Of a stretch of 64,000 nt of DNA, positions 17,030 through 25,863 are shown one piece after another. The notes below the pieces were generated by a model. It did no database searches. It was not told where the DNA came from and saw only the letters and a program-made list of their open reading frames with translations. The stretch is taken from contig DCYG01000044.1 of NCBI GenBank assembly GCA_002331025.1, forward strand, positions 230,850-294,849, read 5' to 3'. The position numbers and the translations under genes are program-made. The stretch's first letter is position 1. Every line of letters begins with the position of its first letter. This stretch comes from Firmicutes bacterium UBA2116 (GTDB lineage: Bacteria; Bacillota; Clostridia; Tissierellales; Sedimentibacteraceae).

Positions 17030-17763
17030 TTATTTAATTTTTCTCGCCGAAACAATCAGCATCATTGGACGGCGCATTTCATCCTTCATCCCGGGTATAT
17101 CCAGCATATTTTCGGGAGGCTGAGGTTCCATAACGTTGTTTATTATAAGACCGTTCATAAGCAGCGTATTAAGATATGTGGTCAATGTTCTATGGTATTT
17201 TATAACCTTTTCTCCCAAAAACACCGCTGTCCTCTTACCTTCATAATAATAGTTGTCCACGGGGAAATGCAGTATTTCTCCATTTTCGTTATAATGCCAT
17301 TCCTGTGTTCCGTAAGCGGTAAAAACAGGATGTTCAACCGTAAAAACTAAATTACCGTCATACTTCAGCATTTTATATATCTTTTTTATCAAATTCTCGT
17401 AATCTGCTACATAATGAAGTGCAAGAGAACTCAGTATTATATCAAAGCTCTCCGCAGGAAAATCTACTTCTTCTATAGGTCGGCATATGTATTCAACTTC
17501 TGAGAAGTGTGTTTTTTCTTTTGCTGCTTCCAACATCTTGCTGGAAATATCAACCCCTACAACTGAAGAAGCACCGTTTTCCATAGCATAGATGCAGTGC
17601 CAGCCATAACCGCAGCCTAAATCAAGCACCCTCTTGCCCTTGAAATCCGGCAGCAGATTTTTTAATGTCTCCCATTCTCCGGCACCTGCAGTCCTTTCTG
17701 AGAGCGGCTCATCTGACTGTATTTTTGAAAAAATATACTGTCGTCATATTTGTTTTCTTTCAT
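17030..17763 (-). pseudogene. Class I SAM-dependent methyltransferase, single-base frameshift near the N-terminus
   Basis: The long open part (17030-17629, 199 codons) begins at the SAM-binding motif LDLGCGYGWHC, so it lacks the usual N-terminal 40-odd residues. Those residues are encoded just upstream in another frame. An ATG at 17763 with GGAGGAGTTAAG in front starts MKENKYDDSIFFQKYSQMSR and runs into a stop after 33 codons. The other frame continues GAGEWETLKNLLPDFKGKRV into the motif. The total length of 734 nt is one base short of a 244-residue protein, so a one-base deletion near 17690 explains everything. The ATG overlaps the stop of the upstream diguanylate cyclase gene (ATGA). Either a recent pseudogene or a sequencing error; a truncated protein from a later start would lack the N-terminal cap. 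Confidence 0.85.
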
Positions 17764-18962
17764 CTTAACTCCTCCGCAGTATCTTCCCGAAAGGAAGGTA
17801 TTTCAGCCCGTCTGCTGCAATTTTTACCTTGGGATTTCGCCAGATAAAGAGCCTGATCACAAAGCTTGTAAAGCATGTCAATATCTGTTCCTTCGTCGGG
17901 AAGTATACTCAAGAATCCTATACTTATCGTATACTTTATTTTAATATCGGTATATACGTGCGAATTCTCTATCGTTGACCTTAAGCGTTCCGCAACTTCC
18001 TCCGCATTTTTCCCGTCTGTACCCGGAAGCAATATGGCAAATTCTTCTCCTCCATACCTCCCGAACAAATCATAATCTCTCAATTGTTTTTTGATTATAT
18101 TTGCAAAATTCTGTAATACAACGTCACCTATAAAGTGACCATACTCGTCATTGACTTTTTTAAAGTCGTCAATATCAATCAACAGAAATGATATATTTTC
18201 TTGCTTTCTCACGCACAAGGAAATAAGCTCTTTAGAACGCAATATAAATGTCTTTCGGTTCAATATATTGGTCAATCCGTCAAAAGAGGCAGCTTTTAAC
18301 AACTCCACATCCTGTTTTTCCTTATCTAGGAGGATGAATCCGGTACTTCCCGTAAGCATTACAATATAGATAATCAAAAACAACCATGTATTATAAATGT
18401 TCTTTGATGCTAAATTCATATCCAGATCTGTTGTCAGTGCTGCAACAACACGAAATAACGAAAATATCATTATAAGGCTGTAAAAAACCGAGATTACTTT
18501 TTGCAAACCGGAAGCTTTGTCATCTGCGAAAAGCTTATATACCGGAAATACCATTAATATTCCTGAAATCAAAGAGGAAACTGCGATTCTGATATTCTCC
18601 GGCAAACCATATGCTGTGACGAAAACAAATATAATAATGAAAAAAACAAGCATGAAGTTATAATACCTTTTTACTTTTTCAGTATAAAAGTTTTTTAAAA
18701 TCATGAGAGCAGTCAGCTCCATAGCCGTACCGGTAAATAATACAGAATTACCTGCGGCTACCAAAACCATATTTGGTATAACACCTCTCAAACCAATCAT
18801 AATCCATGCAGTCAGCTGAAGCAGCTTAGAAATCAAAAAGATATTGACCGATTTGCTTCTATTTTGTTTCCATGTATAGGCAACAATGAATACTCCCGTT
18901 AAAAGGTGTCCTAAAACGAGAACAATTAAAATTGTTGCCATGTCAATATTGGAAAGAATCAT
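17760..18962 (-). CDS. Membrane diguanylate cyclase (GGDEF)
   Basis: A 400-residue protein with about six to seven membrane segments over residues 1-215, then a GGDEF domain with the intact active site RYGGEEF. The product inhibition site RxxD is present at the standard distance (RDYDLFGRYGGEEF). It should make cyclic di-GMP from two GTP. The start follows CGGAGGATACAG. The stop overlaps the ATG of the frameshifted methyltransferase. No EAL domain is fused. The input signal is presumably read by the membrane part, which I do not recognise as a named domain. Confidence 0.92.
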   Translation of the reverse strand: MILSNIDMATILIVLVLGHLLTGVFIVAYTWKQNRSKSVNIFLISKLLQLTAWIMIGLRGVIPNMVLVAAGNSVLFTGTAMELTALMILKNFYTEKVKRYYNFMLVFFIIIFVFVTAYGLPENIRIAVSSLISGILMVFPVYKLFADDKASGLQKVISVFYSLIMIFSLFRVVAALTTDLDMNLASKNIYNTWLFLIIYIVMLTGSTGFILLDKEKQDVELLKAASFDGLTNILNRKTFILRSKELISLCVRKQENISFLLIDIDDFKKVNDEYGHFIGDVVLQNFANIIKKQLRDYDLFGRYGGEEFAILLPGTDGKNAEEVAERLRSTIENSHVYTDIKIKYTISIGFLSILPDEGTDIDMLYKLCDQALYLAKSQGKNCSRRAEIPSFREDTAEELR

Positions 18963-18993
18963 CTGTATCCTCCGCTATTTGAAGCAACTAAAC

Positions 18994-20343
18994 TTAAGTT
19001 ACATCCTTTATCCATTTTTTAGATATGATTCTAGGTATAATCAGTATAACCTTGATTAATTCTTCTATTGTCACTATTGCGTATATCAGATAAACCGGTA
19101 TATCTAATAGCAGAGCCCCGATAAAGGCAACCGGAACTCCAATAACCCATACCGTTCCGGCATCTAGTATCATCGCAAATGTTGTATCTCCTCCGCCTCT
19201 TAATACTCCTACTATCCCGGTGGCACCCAATACTTTGATAACAAAGGTTAGTCCCATAACAATCAACAGATTCTTTGATGTATGATACAGGCTCTGATCT
19301 ATTCCTCTGAACAGCTTTAATGTCAGATTAGGTGTCAATGCTTGAATTATACCCAACATAAGTCCTAATAACATTGCCAATATCATGAAATTTTTTGCAT
19401 ATTCATATGCTTCTTCCTCATTACCACTGCCAATTTTGCTTCCGATCATTACCGTACATGCATTGGCTAATCCTCTGACCAAGACAAAAAAAACATTTTG
19501 AATCGTGTTGGTGATTTGAATCGCTGCGGTTGCTTCCTCTCCAAGCTTCGCATACGCAATCGAGTACATTACCTGACCTAAGGACCATGCTCCTTCTGCT
19601 AATATTACGGGATAGGTTGTCTTTATATATTTATTAAAAAATTCCTTGTTCCAGCTGAATAATTCCTTTATGCTTGCCGACAATACGCCGTCCTTAGAAT
19701 AAATTGCATAAAGAGTAACTCCTATTTCTATAAATCTTGCAATAACCGTCGCCAATGCGGCGCCCTTTACACCCATTGCCGGTATTCCAAGCTTTCCGAA
19801 TATTAATATATAATTTAATGAAGTATTCGTAATAAAAGAAATAGCAGAAATCTTCATCGGTATTTGTGGCTTTCCCGTAGTTCTTAATGCGACACTGAAT
19901 GCAAAGGCTAATGCGGTGGGAATGTATGACAGTGCTACAATTCTTAAATAATCACTGCCTAATCTTATTACCTCCGGCTCATTAATCAGTATTCTCATTA
20001 TAAATTGAGGGAATAATACTGCCGTTACAGTAAAAACAATTCCCACCAATGCACTTAGAGATACGGCAAGTCCTAAAACCTTTCTGATACTCGGTATATC
20101 CTCCTTACCCCAATACTGAGCAATAAAAATCGAAGAGCCGCTATTAATACCAAAGACTATAAGGACATAAAAGAAAAAAAACTGGTTTGCCAACCCCACG
20201 GCGGCAATACTGGTTTGACCCAAGCTGCTGATCATCAATGTGTCAACCATATTTACAGATGAAGTTATTAAATTTTGCAGTGCAATCGGCAGTGCTATGG
20301 CTAACATTGTTTTAAGAAATATTTTATCTTTAAAAAAGTTCAT
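18994..20343 (-). CDS. MATE family multidrug/cation antiporter
   Basis: A 449-residue protein with twelve predicted membrane segments and typical MATE sequence: IALPIALQNLITSSVNMVDTLMISSLG in the first half and VLRGGGDTTFAMILD in the second. Length and two-fold internal layout fit the family. MATE proteins export cationic compounds using Na+ or H+. Substrate is not predictable. It is followed at a 31-nt gap by the diguanylate cyclase gene on the same strand, so co-transcription is possible. Confidence 0.92.
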   Translation of the reverse strand: MNFFKDKIFLKTMLAIALPIALQNLITSSVNMVDTLMISSLGQTSIAAVGLANQFFFFYVLIVFGINSGSSIFIAQYWGKEDIPSIRKVLGLAVSLSALVGIVFTVTAVLFPQFIMRILINEPEVIRLGSDYLRIVALSYIPTALAFAFSVALRTTGKPQIPMKISAISFITNTSLNYILIFGKLGIPAMGVKGAALATVIARFIEIGVTLYAIYSKDGVLSASIKELFSWNKEFFNKYIKTTYPVILAEGAWSLGQVMYSIAYAKLGEEATAAIQITNTIQNVFFVLVRGLANACTVMIGSKIGSGNEEEAYEYAKNFMILAMLLGLMLGIIQALTPNLTLKLFRGIDQSLYHTSKNLLIVMGLTFVIKVLGATGIVGVLRGGGDTTFAMILDAGTVWVIGVPVAFIGALLLDIPVYLIYAIVTIEELIKVILIIPRIISKKWIKDVT

Positions 20344-20547
20344 AAGTTCTCCGTTAAATTATTTTATTTTAGCTTTCCTCTGCAGTCAGGTAAGCATATA
20401 TTATATAATAATACAATTTTAACCGATAACATTCAATAAAAATTTAGTCACGGTTATTAATAAGTTAAGATATATCCTCATTGAGTACTAATAAAATATT
20501 ACAAAACATATATTTATATAGAAAACAGTAAAAGGAGTGTTAAATCA

Positions 20548-21951
20548 TTGAACAAGGTTAATGTCAGTTTGCGTCCGGTTGTTAGTAATATAAATTTGCC
20601 AACTGTTATAAGAACAACTATGTTCCCGGGTGACTCAGTGGAAAGTTTATTCATTGCAACTCAGGTAGGAGAAATTTTTTATATCAGAAGTGGAATTATA
20701 GGGCTTTTCTTAGACATTAGACATCGAATCATTGAGTTAGGTTCAAATGGCGGATATGATGAACGAGGGCTGTTGGGTTTAGCCTTTCATTCTCATTTTT
20801 ATTATAATGGTCTTTTTTATCTTCATTATTCATTAGCCGGAACACAAGGACCAGGTGCACTTTCGGAATCTTTTATGCCTGACCCATGCAGCCCAAGTAC
20901 CCTGAATCTGCAATGGCTCAACAGAGAAAATCAATATGATCATATTGATACTGTTGAAGAATGGATATTTCAAAATGGTCAATGTTATAAACTTCGTACA
21001 TTACTGAACTTAAGAAGACCATTTATGAACCATAATGGTATAAACAGTTTAAACTTTTCGCCGGAAACAGGAAATTTAGTATTAACTACCGGAGATGGCG
21101 GTTCAGGCTACGATCCGTTTAATTTAAGTCAGGATATCATGGAAATTGCAGGCAAAATAATTGAAATTGATGTAAGCATTAATACTTTTATCGATAATCC
21201 ACCTGTTGCCACACGCTTTAATGAGCTTCCCGCAACTATTCAAAGAACACTTACAGTAACAGTCAAAGGAGTTCGCAACATACCCGGAATTGCATATCAA
21301 AAATTTTATGATCAATTTATCAAATACGTCGGAAATGTTGGTCAGGATTTAGTAGAGGCGATTTTTTCGTATACTTATTATAAGCCAATACCTGTAACAG
21401 AAATTATTCAGGCTTTTTCACAAAATCGCGAACCAAATCAAGATGATTTTATTAATCTTGGGTGGAGAGGATGGGAAGGTGATTTTCCAACTACAATTAT
21501 AAATAACTGTTCAGAGAATTCTTCCTTGGCTGAGGAAACTATTTCATATTTTAATGAAGCAGTACAGCTTTCGGTTAACCGCATTCGTCCACTGACTTGT
21601 TATTATCATAGAGATGAACGCCCCGGTAAGTTCAATGGCTCATCACTTACGGGAATTCAGCCGTATATGGGAATTGAAATTCCTGATTTAACAGGATGTA
21701 TTGTTTTTACCGATTTTGCCGATAGAGATGAATCTCCGACAAGAGGGGTTTTAGCTTATACTAAAGTAAGAGCTGATTGCAAGCTAAGCGATTACAGTGT
21801 TATTGAAACAGATTATAACTTCGGTTCTCAATCAGCTTATTATGTCAGTTTAGGGACAAATCTTGACCAATCAAAACTATATTTAGGCGTTTATGGCTCT
21901 TCAAATGTAACCAACCTTAACCAAGGCACTGTTTTTGAAATTGTTAATTAA
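20548..21951 (+). CDS. Sorbosone/glucose dehydrogenase-like beta-propeller protein
   Basis: A 467-residue protein resembling the GSDH family of PQQ-type six-bladed propellers. The pieces are LFIATQVGEIFYIRSG, DERGLLGLAFHSHFYYNGLFYLHYS, the conserved NHNGINSLNFSPETGNLVLTTGDGGSG and a late GREWP-like region. It starts at a TTG with GGAG 10 nt upstream. There is no signal peptide, unlike most PQQ sugar dehydrogenases, which are exported, and no PQQ biosynthesis gene is nearby. It may therefore not be a PQQ enzyme. It is isolated between a convergent DUF4256 gene and a divergent MATE gene. Confidence 0.75.
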   Translation: MNKVNVSLRPVVSNINLPTVIRTTMFPGDSVESLFIATQVGEIFYIRSGIIGLFLDIRHRIIELGSNGGYDERGLLGLAFHSHFYYNGLFYLHYSLAGTQGPGALSESFMPDPCSPSTLNLQWLNRENQYDHIDTVEEWIFQNGQCYKLRTLLNLRRPFMNHNGINSLNFSPETGNLVLTTGDGGSGYDPFNLSQDIMEIAGKIIEIDVSINTFIDNPPVATRFNELPATIQRTLTVTVKGVRNIPGIAYQKFYDQFIKYVGNVGQDLVEAIFSYTYYKPIPVTEIIQAFSQNREPNQDDFINLGWRGWEGDFPTTIINNCSENSSLAEETISYFNEAVQLSVNRIRPLTCYYHRDERPGKFNGSSLTGIQPYMGIEIPDLTGCIVFTDFADRDESPTRGVLAYTKVRADCKLSDYSVIETDYNFGSQSAYYVSLGTNLDQSKLYLGVYGSSNVTNLNQGTVFEIVN

Positions 21952-21959
21952 CAACAAAT

Positions 21960-21995
21960 CAACCTCAATTCCTAAATTTTTTCGAATTGAGGTTG
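21960..21995 (+). terminator. Hairpin between convergent genes
   Basis: CAACCTCAATT pairs perfectly with AATTGAGGTTG (11 bp) around a 14-nt loop, 8 nt after the propeller gene stop. There is no T-run on either strand, so it may be a weak or Rho-independent-poor terminator. Confidence 0.5.
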
Positions 21996-22010
21996 TAAAA
22001 CAAAGAAATA

Positions 22011-22592
22011 TTATACCCTTAATACTCCTCGAAATCCCCTTGCACCATAGTAGGATTCTGCTCCATTGTGATATACAAACACGGTGTCGTATCGGCGGTC
22101 ACAAAATATTGCCCCTCCAAGCTTCCTTATTTTTTCAGGTGTTTTAACCCAGCTTGACGTCTTTGTATCGAATTTTCCTAATTTTTGCAGCTCTCTGTAT
22201 TGCTCTTCTGTTAAGAGCTCAATTCCCATATCATATGCCATGTCCTTAGCATTGTTTTCCGGCTTATGTTCCTTTCGAGAATCCATCGCCTCACGGTCAT
22301 AACAAATACTTCTTCGACCTTTCGGACTTTCAGCCGAGCAGTCATAAAAGATATATTCATCGGTATCGGTATCATATCCGACAACATCCGGTTCTCCGGC
22401 CGTACGCTCCATTTCATTGAGCGACCATAGTTTTTCGGGGTTATTTTCCAATCTCGCCTGCACATTATTCCATTCAAGGTCATTATGACGGTTCATGTTT
22501 TTCTCAAAACGTGTTTTTAATATTTTAAGCAGATTATCACGTTGTTCAATTGACAAATCTTTATTACCGTTTATTTCATTTGTATTTGCCAT
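22011..22592 (-). CDS. DUF4256 domain-containing protein
   Basis: A 193-residue soluble protein that matches the DUF4256 family across its length. Characteristic stretches are LLKILKTRFEKNMNRH, MERTAGEPDVVGYD, YIFYDCSAESPKGRRS and FVYHNGAESYYGARGFRG. No function is known for the family. It starts 20 nt downstream of the DUF362 ferredoxin stop on the same strand, with TAAGGAGTG as ribosome site, so the two may be co-transcribed. Confidence 0.88.
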   Translation of the reverse strand: MANTNEINGNKDLSIEQRDNLLKILKTRFEKNMNRHNDLEWNNVQARLENNPEKLWSLNEMERTAGEPDVVGYDTDTDEYIFYDCSAESPKGRRSICYDREAMDSRKEHKPENNAKDMAYDMGIELLTEEQYRELQKLGKFDTKTSSWVKTPEKIRKLGGAIFCDRRYDTVFVYHNGAESYYGARGFRGVLRV

Positions 22593-22612
22593 AATACACT
22601 CCTTATTTATTA

Positions 22613-23629
22613 TTAATAAACAAGCTCATACTCCATTGTTCCCAAGCCGATTTTTTCTGCATGCTTAAGTGTTTTCCTGCCTTTGTCAAAAAGCTTATCA
22701 GACTCGTTTTGCTGCACCATATCCAGGCATGCGGTGTCCAGCGCCACAGGGTCCTTTCCGGCAAGAATACCTATATTCTCCGCAATCGGATTCATATGTG
22801 CTCCGGTGCAGTCACAATCCTTAGTTATGTTGTGAACAAATGTAATATATATGATATCCTTATCCTTTGCCGCTCCATATGCATATTCTGCAAGCTTCTC
22901 TAAAAAATTAGAGCCTCCCCACGTATTTTCAATGGCTTTCTGGGGACAGACAGCTATACAACCGGCACATCCAATACATTTATTGCCGTCAATAACTGCA
23001 GTATCCGGTATAGTAATAGCACTGTAGTCACATTTATCAGCACATATGCCACAGGATATGCATTTATCAGCATCTATTACAGGAGATATCCCTGAGTGCT
23101 GCTCAAGTTTTCCGCCTCTTGAAGCAAATCCCATTGCAAGCTGCTTTAATGCGCCGCCGAAGCCTGCCGCAACATGCCCTTTAAAATGACTCATAACTAT
23201 GAACTGATTATAATTTCCATAGCCCTTACCTATTTTACATTTTTTTATATAATCCTTGTTGATTTCAATTTCATTATATTCTGTTCCGATATCTCCGTCA
23301 GCAATAATGATGGGAATCTGAGTAAACCCGTGAGCTTTTGCTGTCTTTATATGCCTTTCGGTAGTTGTTCTGGACCCCCTATACAATACATTAGATTCAA
23401 TATATGAAGGAGAGACTCCGATTTCCTTGAGATATTTTATAGTTTCATCATAGCACTTCGCAGGAATAAATGTTGTATTTCCTTTTTCTCCGAAATGAAC
23501 CTTAATAGGTACTTCCTTTTCAAACTTATGATCCGTTTCCGAAACTATCTTTTCCAGCAGCTTTACGGCGTCTCTTCCAAGCTGCTCATAATCAGACTCT
23601 TTATTTTCAATAAAATATACTTTACTCAC
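22613..23629 (-). CDS. DUF362 domain protein with 2[4Fe-4S] ferredoxin module
   Basis: A 338-residue protein. The N- and C-terminal parts match DUF362 (VPIKVHFGEKGNTTFIP, FKGHVAAGFGGALKQLAMGFASRGGK, and GKDPVALDTACLD near the end). Inserted between them, at about residues 185-245, are two ferredoxin clusters, CISCGICADKCDYSAI and CIGCAGCIAVCPQKAI. Proteins of this layout are common in Clostridia; their substrates are unknown. It is probably cytoplasmic, since no signal peptide is visible. Confidence 0.9.
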   Translation of the reverse strand: MSKVYFIENKESDYEQLGRDAVKLLEKIVSETDHKFEKEVPIKVHFGEKGNTTFIPAKCYDETIKYLKEIGVSPSYIESNVLYRGSRTTTERHIKTAKAHGFTQIPIIIADGDIGTEYNEIEINKDYIKKCKIGKGYGNYNQFIVMSHFKGHVAAGFGGALKQLAMGFASRGGKLEQHSGISPVIDADKCISCGICADKCDYSAITIPDTAVIDGNKCIGCAGCIAVCPQKAIENTWGGSNFLEKLAEYAYGAAKDKDIIYITFVHNITKDCDCTGAHMNPIAENIGILAGKDPVALDTACLDMVQQNESDKLFDKGRKTLKHAEKIGLGTMEYELVY

Positions 23630-23723
23630 ACTGCACCTCTCTATCCGTTATTGTTTCAAACAATTTACAAATGTTATTATACCCCTAAAAAAGACCGTTA
23701 CGCAACTAAATATGATGACAAAG

Positions 23724-24437
23724 TCAAGATGACAGGATAATGTCTACCATGTCTCCCGCTGTTATACTATCTTTTTTTACCTCACAATCAAAAGCAATTA
23801 TTTTGACACCTTTTTCCTTGATATTTCTCAAGGTTTCTCCGAATTCTTTATGAGTTTTATAATTAGGTATAAAATATAACACATCCTTCATCTGTATAAT
23901 GAAGCATACGTAAGCTTCATAGCCGTCATCTATGCTGTCCCCAAGCTCATTTAAATGCTTTAATCCTCTTTCGGTAGGTGCATCGGGAAACATAACAACA
24001 CCATTTTCCTCTAATGTAACTCCCTTTACTTCCACAAATATTTTCTTATCATCTGCTTCAACATAAAAATCAAATCGTGAATTTTTATATTTGCATTCCG
24101 GCTTTATTAACGTGATATTATTAAACAGTTCTCCCTTTAACAGCCTTTCGTGAAAAACCTTATTGGGCGCCTGACTGTCTATGTTAATCAATCTTTCACC
24201 TTTAAATACCGATATCAGATCGTACTGAGTTTTCCGGGTTTTCCGGGTTTTCCGGGTTTTAAGACTTGAATTGCGGAATTCCTGAACATAGACAGAAACA
24301 CCCTCCATTAATAGTTCCTTGCACCGCCCCGTATTCTTAACGTGGCATATTTCCTGTGCTCCGTCAATTTCAATATTTGCAATAAATCGGTTTGGCCTGC
24401 TGATAAATTTCGCCGTTTTTATATTATCGTATAACAT
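23724..24437 (-). CDS. sfsA: SfsA family protein (DNA/RNA nuclease-like)
   Basis: A 237-residue SfsA homologue: FISRPNRFIANIEIDG at the N-terminus, CHVKNTGRCKELLMEG, PNKVFHERL, and the PD-(D/E)XK-like core SRFDFYVEADDKKIFVEVKGVTLEENGVVMFPDAP. Known as sugar fermentation stimulation protein and associated with nuclease activity. Residues about 59-69 contain a run of Lys-Thr-Arg triplets coded by a 9-bp tandem repeat, an expansion not usual for the family. It starts 4 nt after the gatB stop and is the last gene of the T-box operon. Confidence 0.92.
   Translation of the reverse strand: MLYDNIKTAKFISRPNRFIANIEIDGAQEICHVKNTGRCKELLMEGVSVYVQEFRNSSLKTRKTRKTRKTQYDLISVFKGERLINIDSQAPNKVFHERLLKGELFNNITLIKPECKYKNSRFDFYVEADDKKIFVEVKGVTLEENGVVMFPDAPTERGLKHLNELGDSIDDGYEAYVCFIIQMKDVLYFIPNYKTHKEFGETLRNIKEKGVKIIAFDCEVKKDSITAGDMVDIILSS
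24230..24260 (-). repeat. In-frame 9-bp tandem repeat in sfsA
   Basis: The unit TTTTCCGGG (plus strand) occurs three times without a change, followed by four bases of a fourth unit. On the coding strand it gives repeated Lys-Thr-Arg. Perfect identity of the copies points to recent slippage. Confidence 0.9.
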
Positions 24438-24441
24438 TTAA

Positions 24442-25863
24442 TTAATTTTCCTTTGTAATAATCTCTTTAACAATTTGAGCTGCCAAAGCGGCATCGGCTT
24501 TTCCTTTTGATTGCTTCATAATAAAGCCGATAATCGCTCCGATAGCTTTTTCTTTTCCCTCTAAGTATTCTTTTACGGCTTTTTCGTTTACATCCACTGC
24601 CTTTTGACACAGGCGTCTTAAATCATCCTCATCTACCCCTTGCATATCTTCCTCGGAAATAAATGATGATGCTGTCTTTCCTTCATCCAGCATCTTTTCC
24701 AAAGTATTTCTTGCTACCTGAGAAGTAATCTTTTTCTTTTCTGCAAGTATAACCAGCTCCGATAAATATTTTGGAGGAATCGAAATATTAAACTCTTCCT
24801 TTTCCGATTCGGTTGAAAAACGTCTGAATATCTGGCTCAATATATAGTTAGAAACCATCTTGGGACTTTCAACTCCCGCAGATGCTTCTTCAAAATAATC
24901 AGCAACTTTTTGATATTTAATCAGGAGCTCTGCGTCATCCACCGGTAATCCCAATACTTCAACAAATCTCTTTAATCTCTGCTGAGGAAGCTCAGGCAAG
25001 CTTTTCTTACAGCGATCAATTTGCTCATCCGAAATTGAAATAGTAACTAAATCAGGTTCTCTGAAATATCTGTAATCATCGGCATCTTCCTTGCCCCTCA
25101 TGCTTTCGGTAATATTTAAACCGCTGTCGTATCTTCTTGTTTCCTGTTCTATCTCCCCGCCGCTTTCCAATACATCTATCTGTCGTCTGAATTCATATTC
25201 CATTGCTTTTGCTATAAAATTGATTGAATTCATATTCTTTATTTCAGTTCTTGTTCCATACTTTTCCTCGCCTTGTTTTCTTACGGAAATATTCACATCA
25301 CACCGCAGGGAACCCTCTTGCATTTTTACATCCGACACTCCTGTATATTTCATGATTAGTCTCAGCTTTTCAACATATTCTACTACTTCGTCTATACTTC
25401 TGAAATCCGGCTCTGTTACTATTTCAATGAGAGGAACACCACCTCTGTTATAATCTATATATAGATCGCCTCTCTGATGAACTAATTTACCTGCATCCTC
25501 TTCGATATGAATCCGATTTATATTAACTCTTTTTCCGGAATTCAATTCTACGTATCCGCCTTCACACAGCGGCTTATCATATTGGGATATCTGATAGGCC
25601 TTTGGTAAATCAGGATATACGTAGTTTTTACGGTCCATCTTGGATATATTTCTGATACTGCAGTTTGTTGCAAGTCCTGCCTTCACGGCATACTCCACTA
25701 CCTTTTCATTTAACTTAGGTAATGTTCCGGGAAGCCCTATGCAAACAGGACAGCAATGAGTATTCGGTTCGCCTCCGAATTCGGTTGTGCAAGAGCAAAA
25801 TATTTTTGTTTTCGTAGAAAGCTCTACATGCGTTTCTAACCCGGCAACTAATTCCCAGCTCAT
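24442..25863 (-). CDS. gatB: Asp-tRNA(Asn)/Glu-tRNA(Gln) amidotransferase subunit B
   Basis: A 473-residue GatB, the tRNA-binding and kinase subunit of the GatCAB amidotransferase. It contains the cysteine cluster CSCTTEFGGEPNTHCCPVC, the signature DYNRGGVPLIEIVTEPDFRS, and the C-terminal YqeY-like tail domain (about 330-470). The complex turns Glu-tRNA(Gln) into Gln-tRNA(Gln) and Asp-tRNA(Asn) into Asn-tRNA(Asn). It overlaps gatA by 4 nt (ATGA). Confidence 0.97.
   Translation of the reverse strand: MSWELVAGLETHVELSTKTKIFCSCTTEFGGEPNTHCCPVCIGLPGTLPKLNEKVVEYAVKAGLATNCSIRNISKMDRKNYVYPDLPKAYQISQYDKPLCEGGYVELNSGKRVNINRIHIEEDAGKLVHQRGDLYIDYNRGGVPLIEIVTEPDFRSIDEVVEYVEKLRLIMKYTGVSDVKMQEGSLRCDVNISVRKQGEEKYGTRTEIKNMNSINFIAKAMEYEFRRQIDVLESGGEIEQETRRYDSGLNITESMRGKEDADDYRYFREPDLVTISISDEQIDRCKKSLPELPQQRLKRFVEVLGLPVDDAELLIKYQKVADYFEEASAGVESPKMVSNYILSQIFRRFSTESEKEEFNISIPPKYLSELVILAEKKKITSQVARNTLEKMLDEGKTASSFISEEDMQGVDEDDLRRLCQKAVDVNEKAVKEYLEGKEKAIGAIIGFIMKQSKGKADAALAAQIVKEIITKEN

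Noticed and set aside
23700..23730. Repeat shared with 11540-11560 (ATGACAAAGTCA-AGATG)
   Set aside because: The match is only about 18 bp with an insertion, too little to call a repeat family.
24230..24260. CRISPR-like or regulatory repeat
   Set aside because: The units are contiguous, 9 bp long and in frame inside sfsA, so it is a coding microsatellite.
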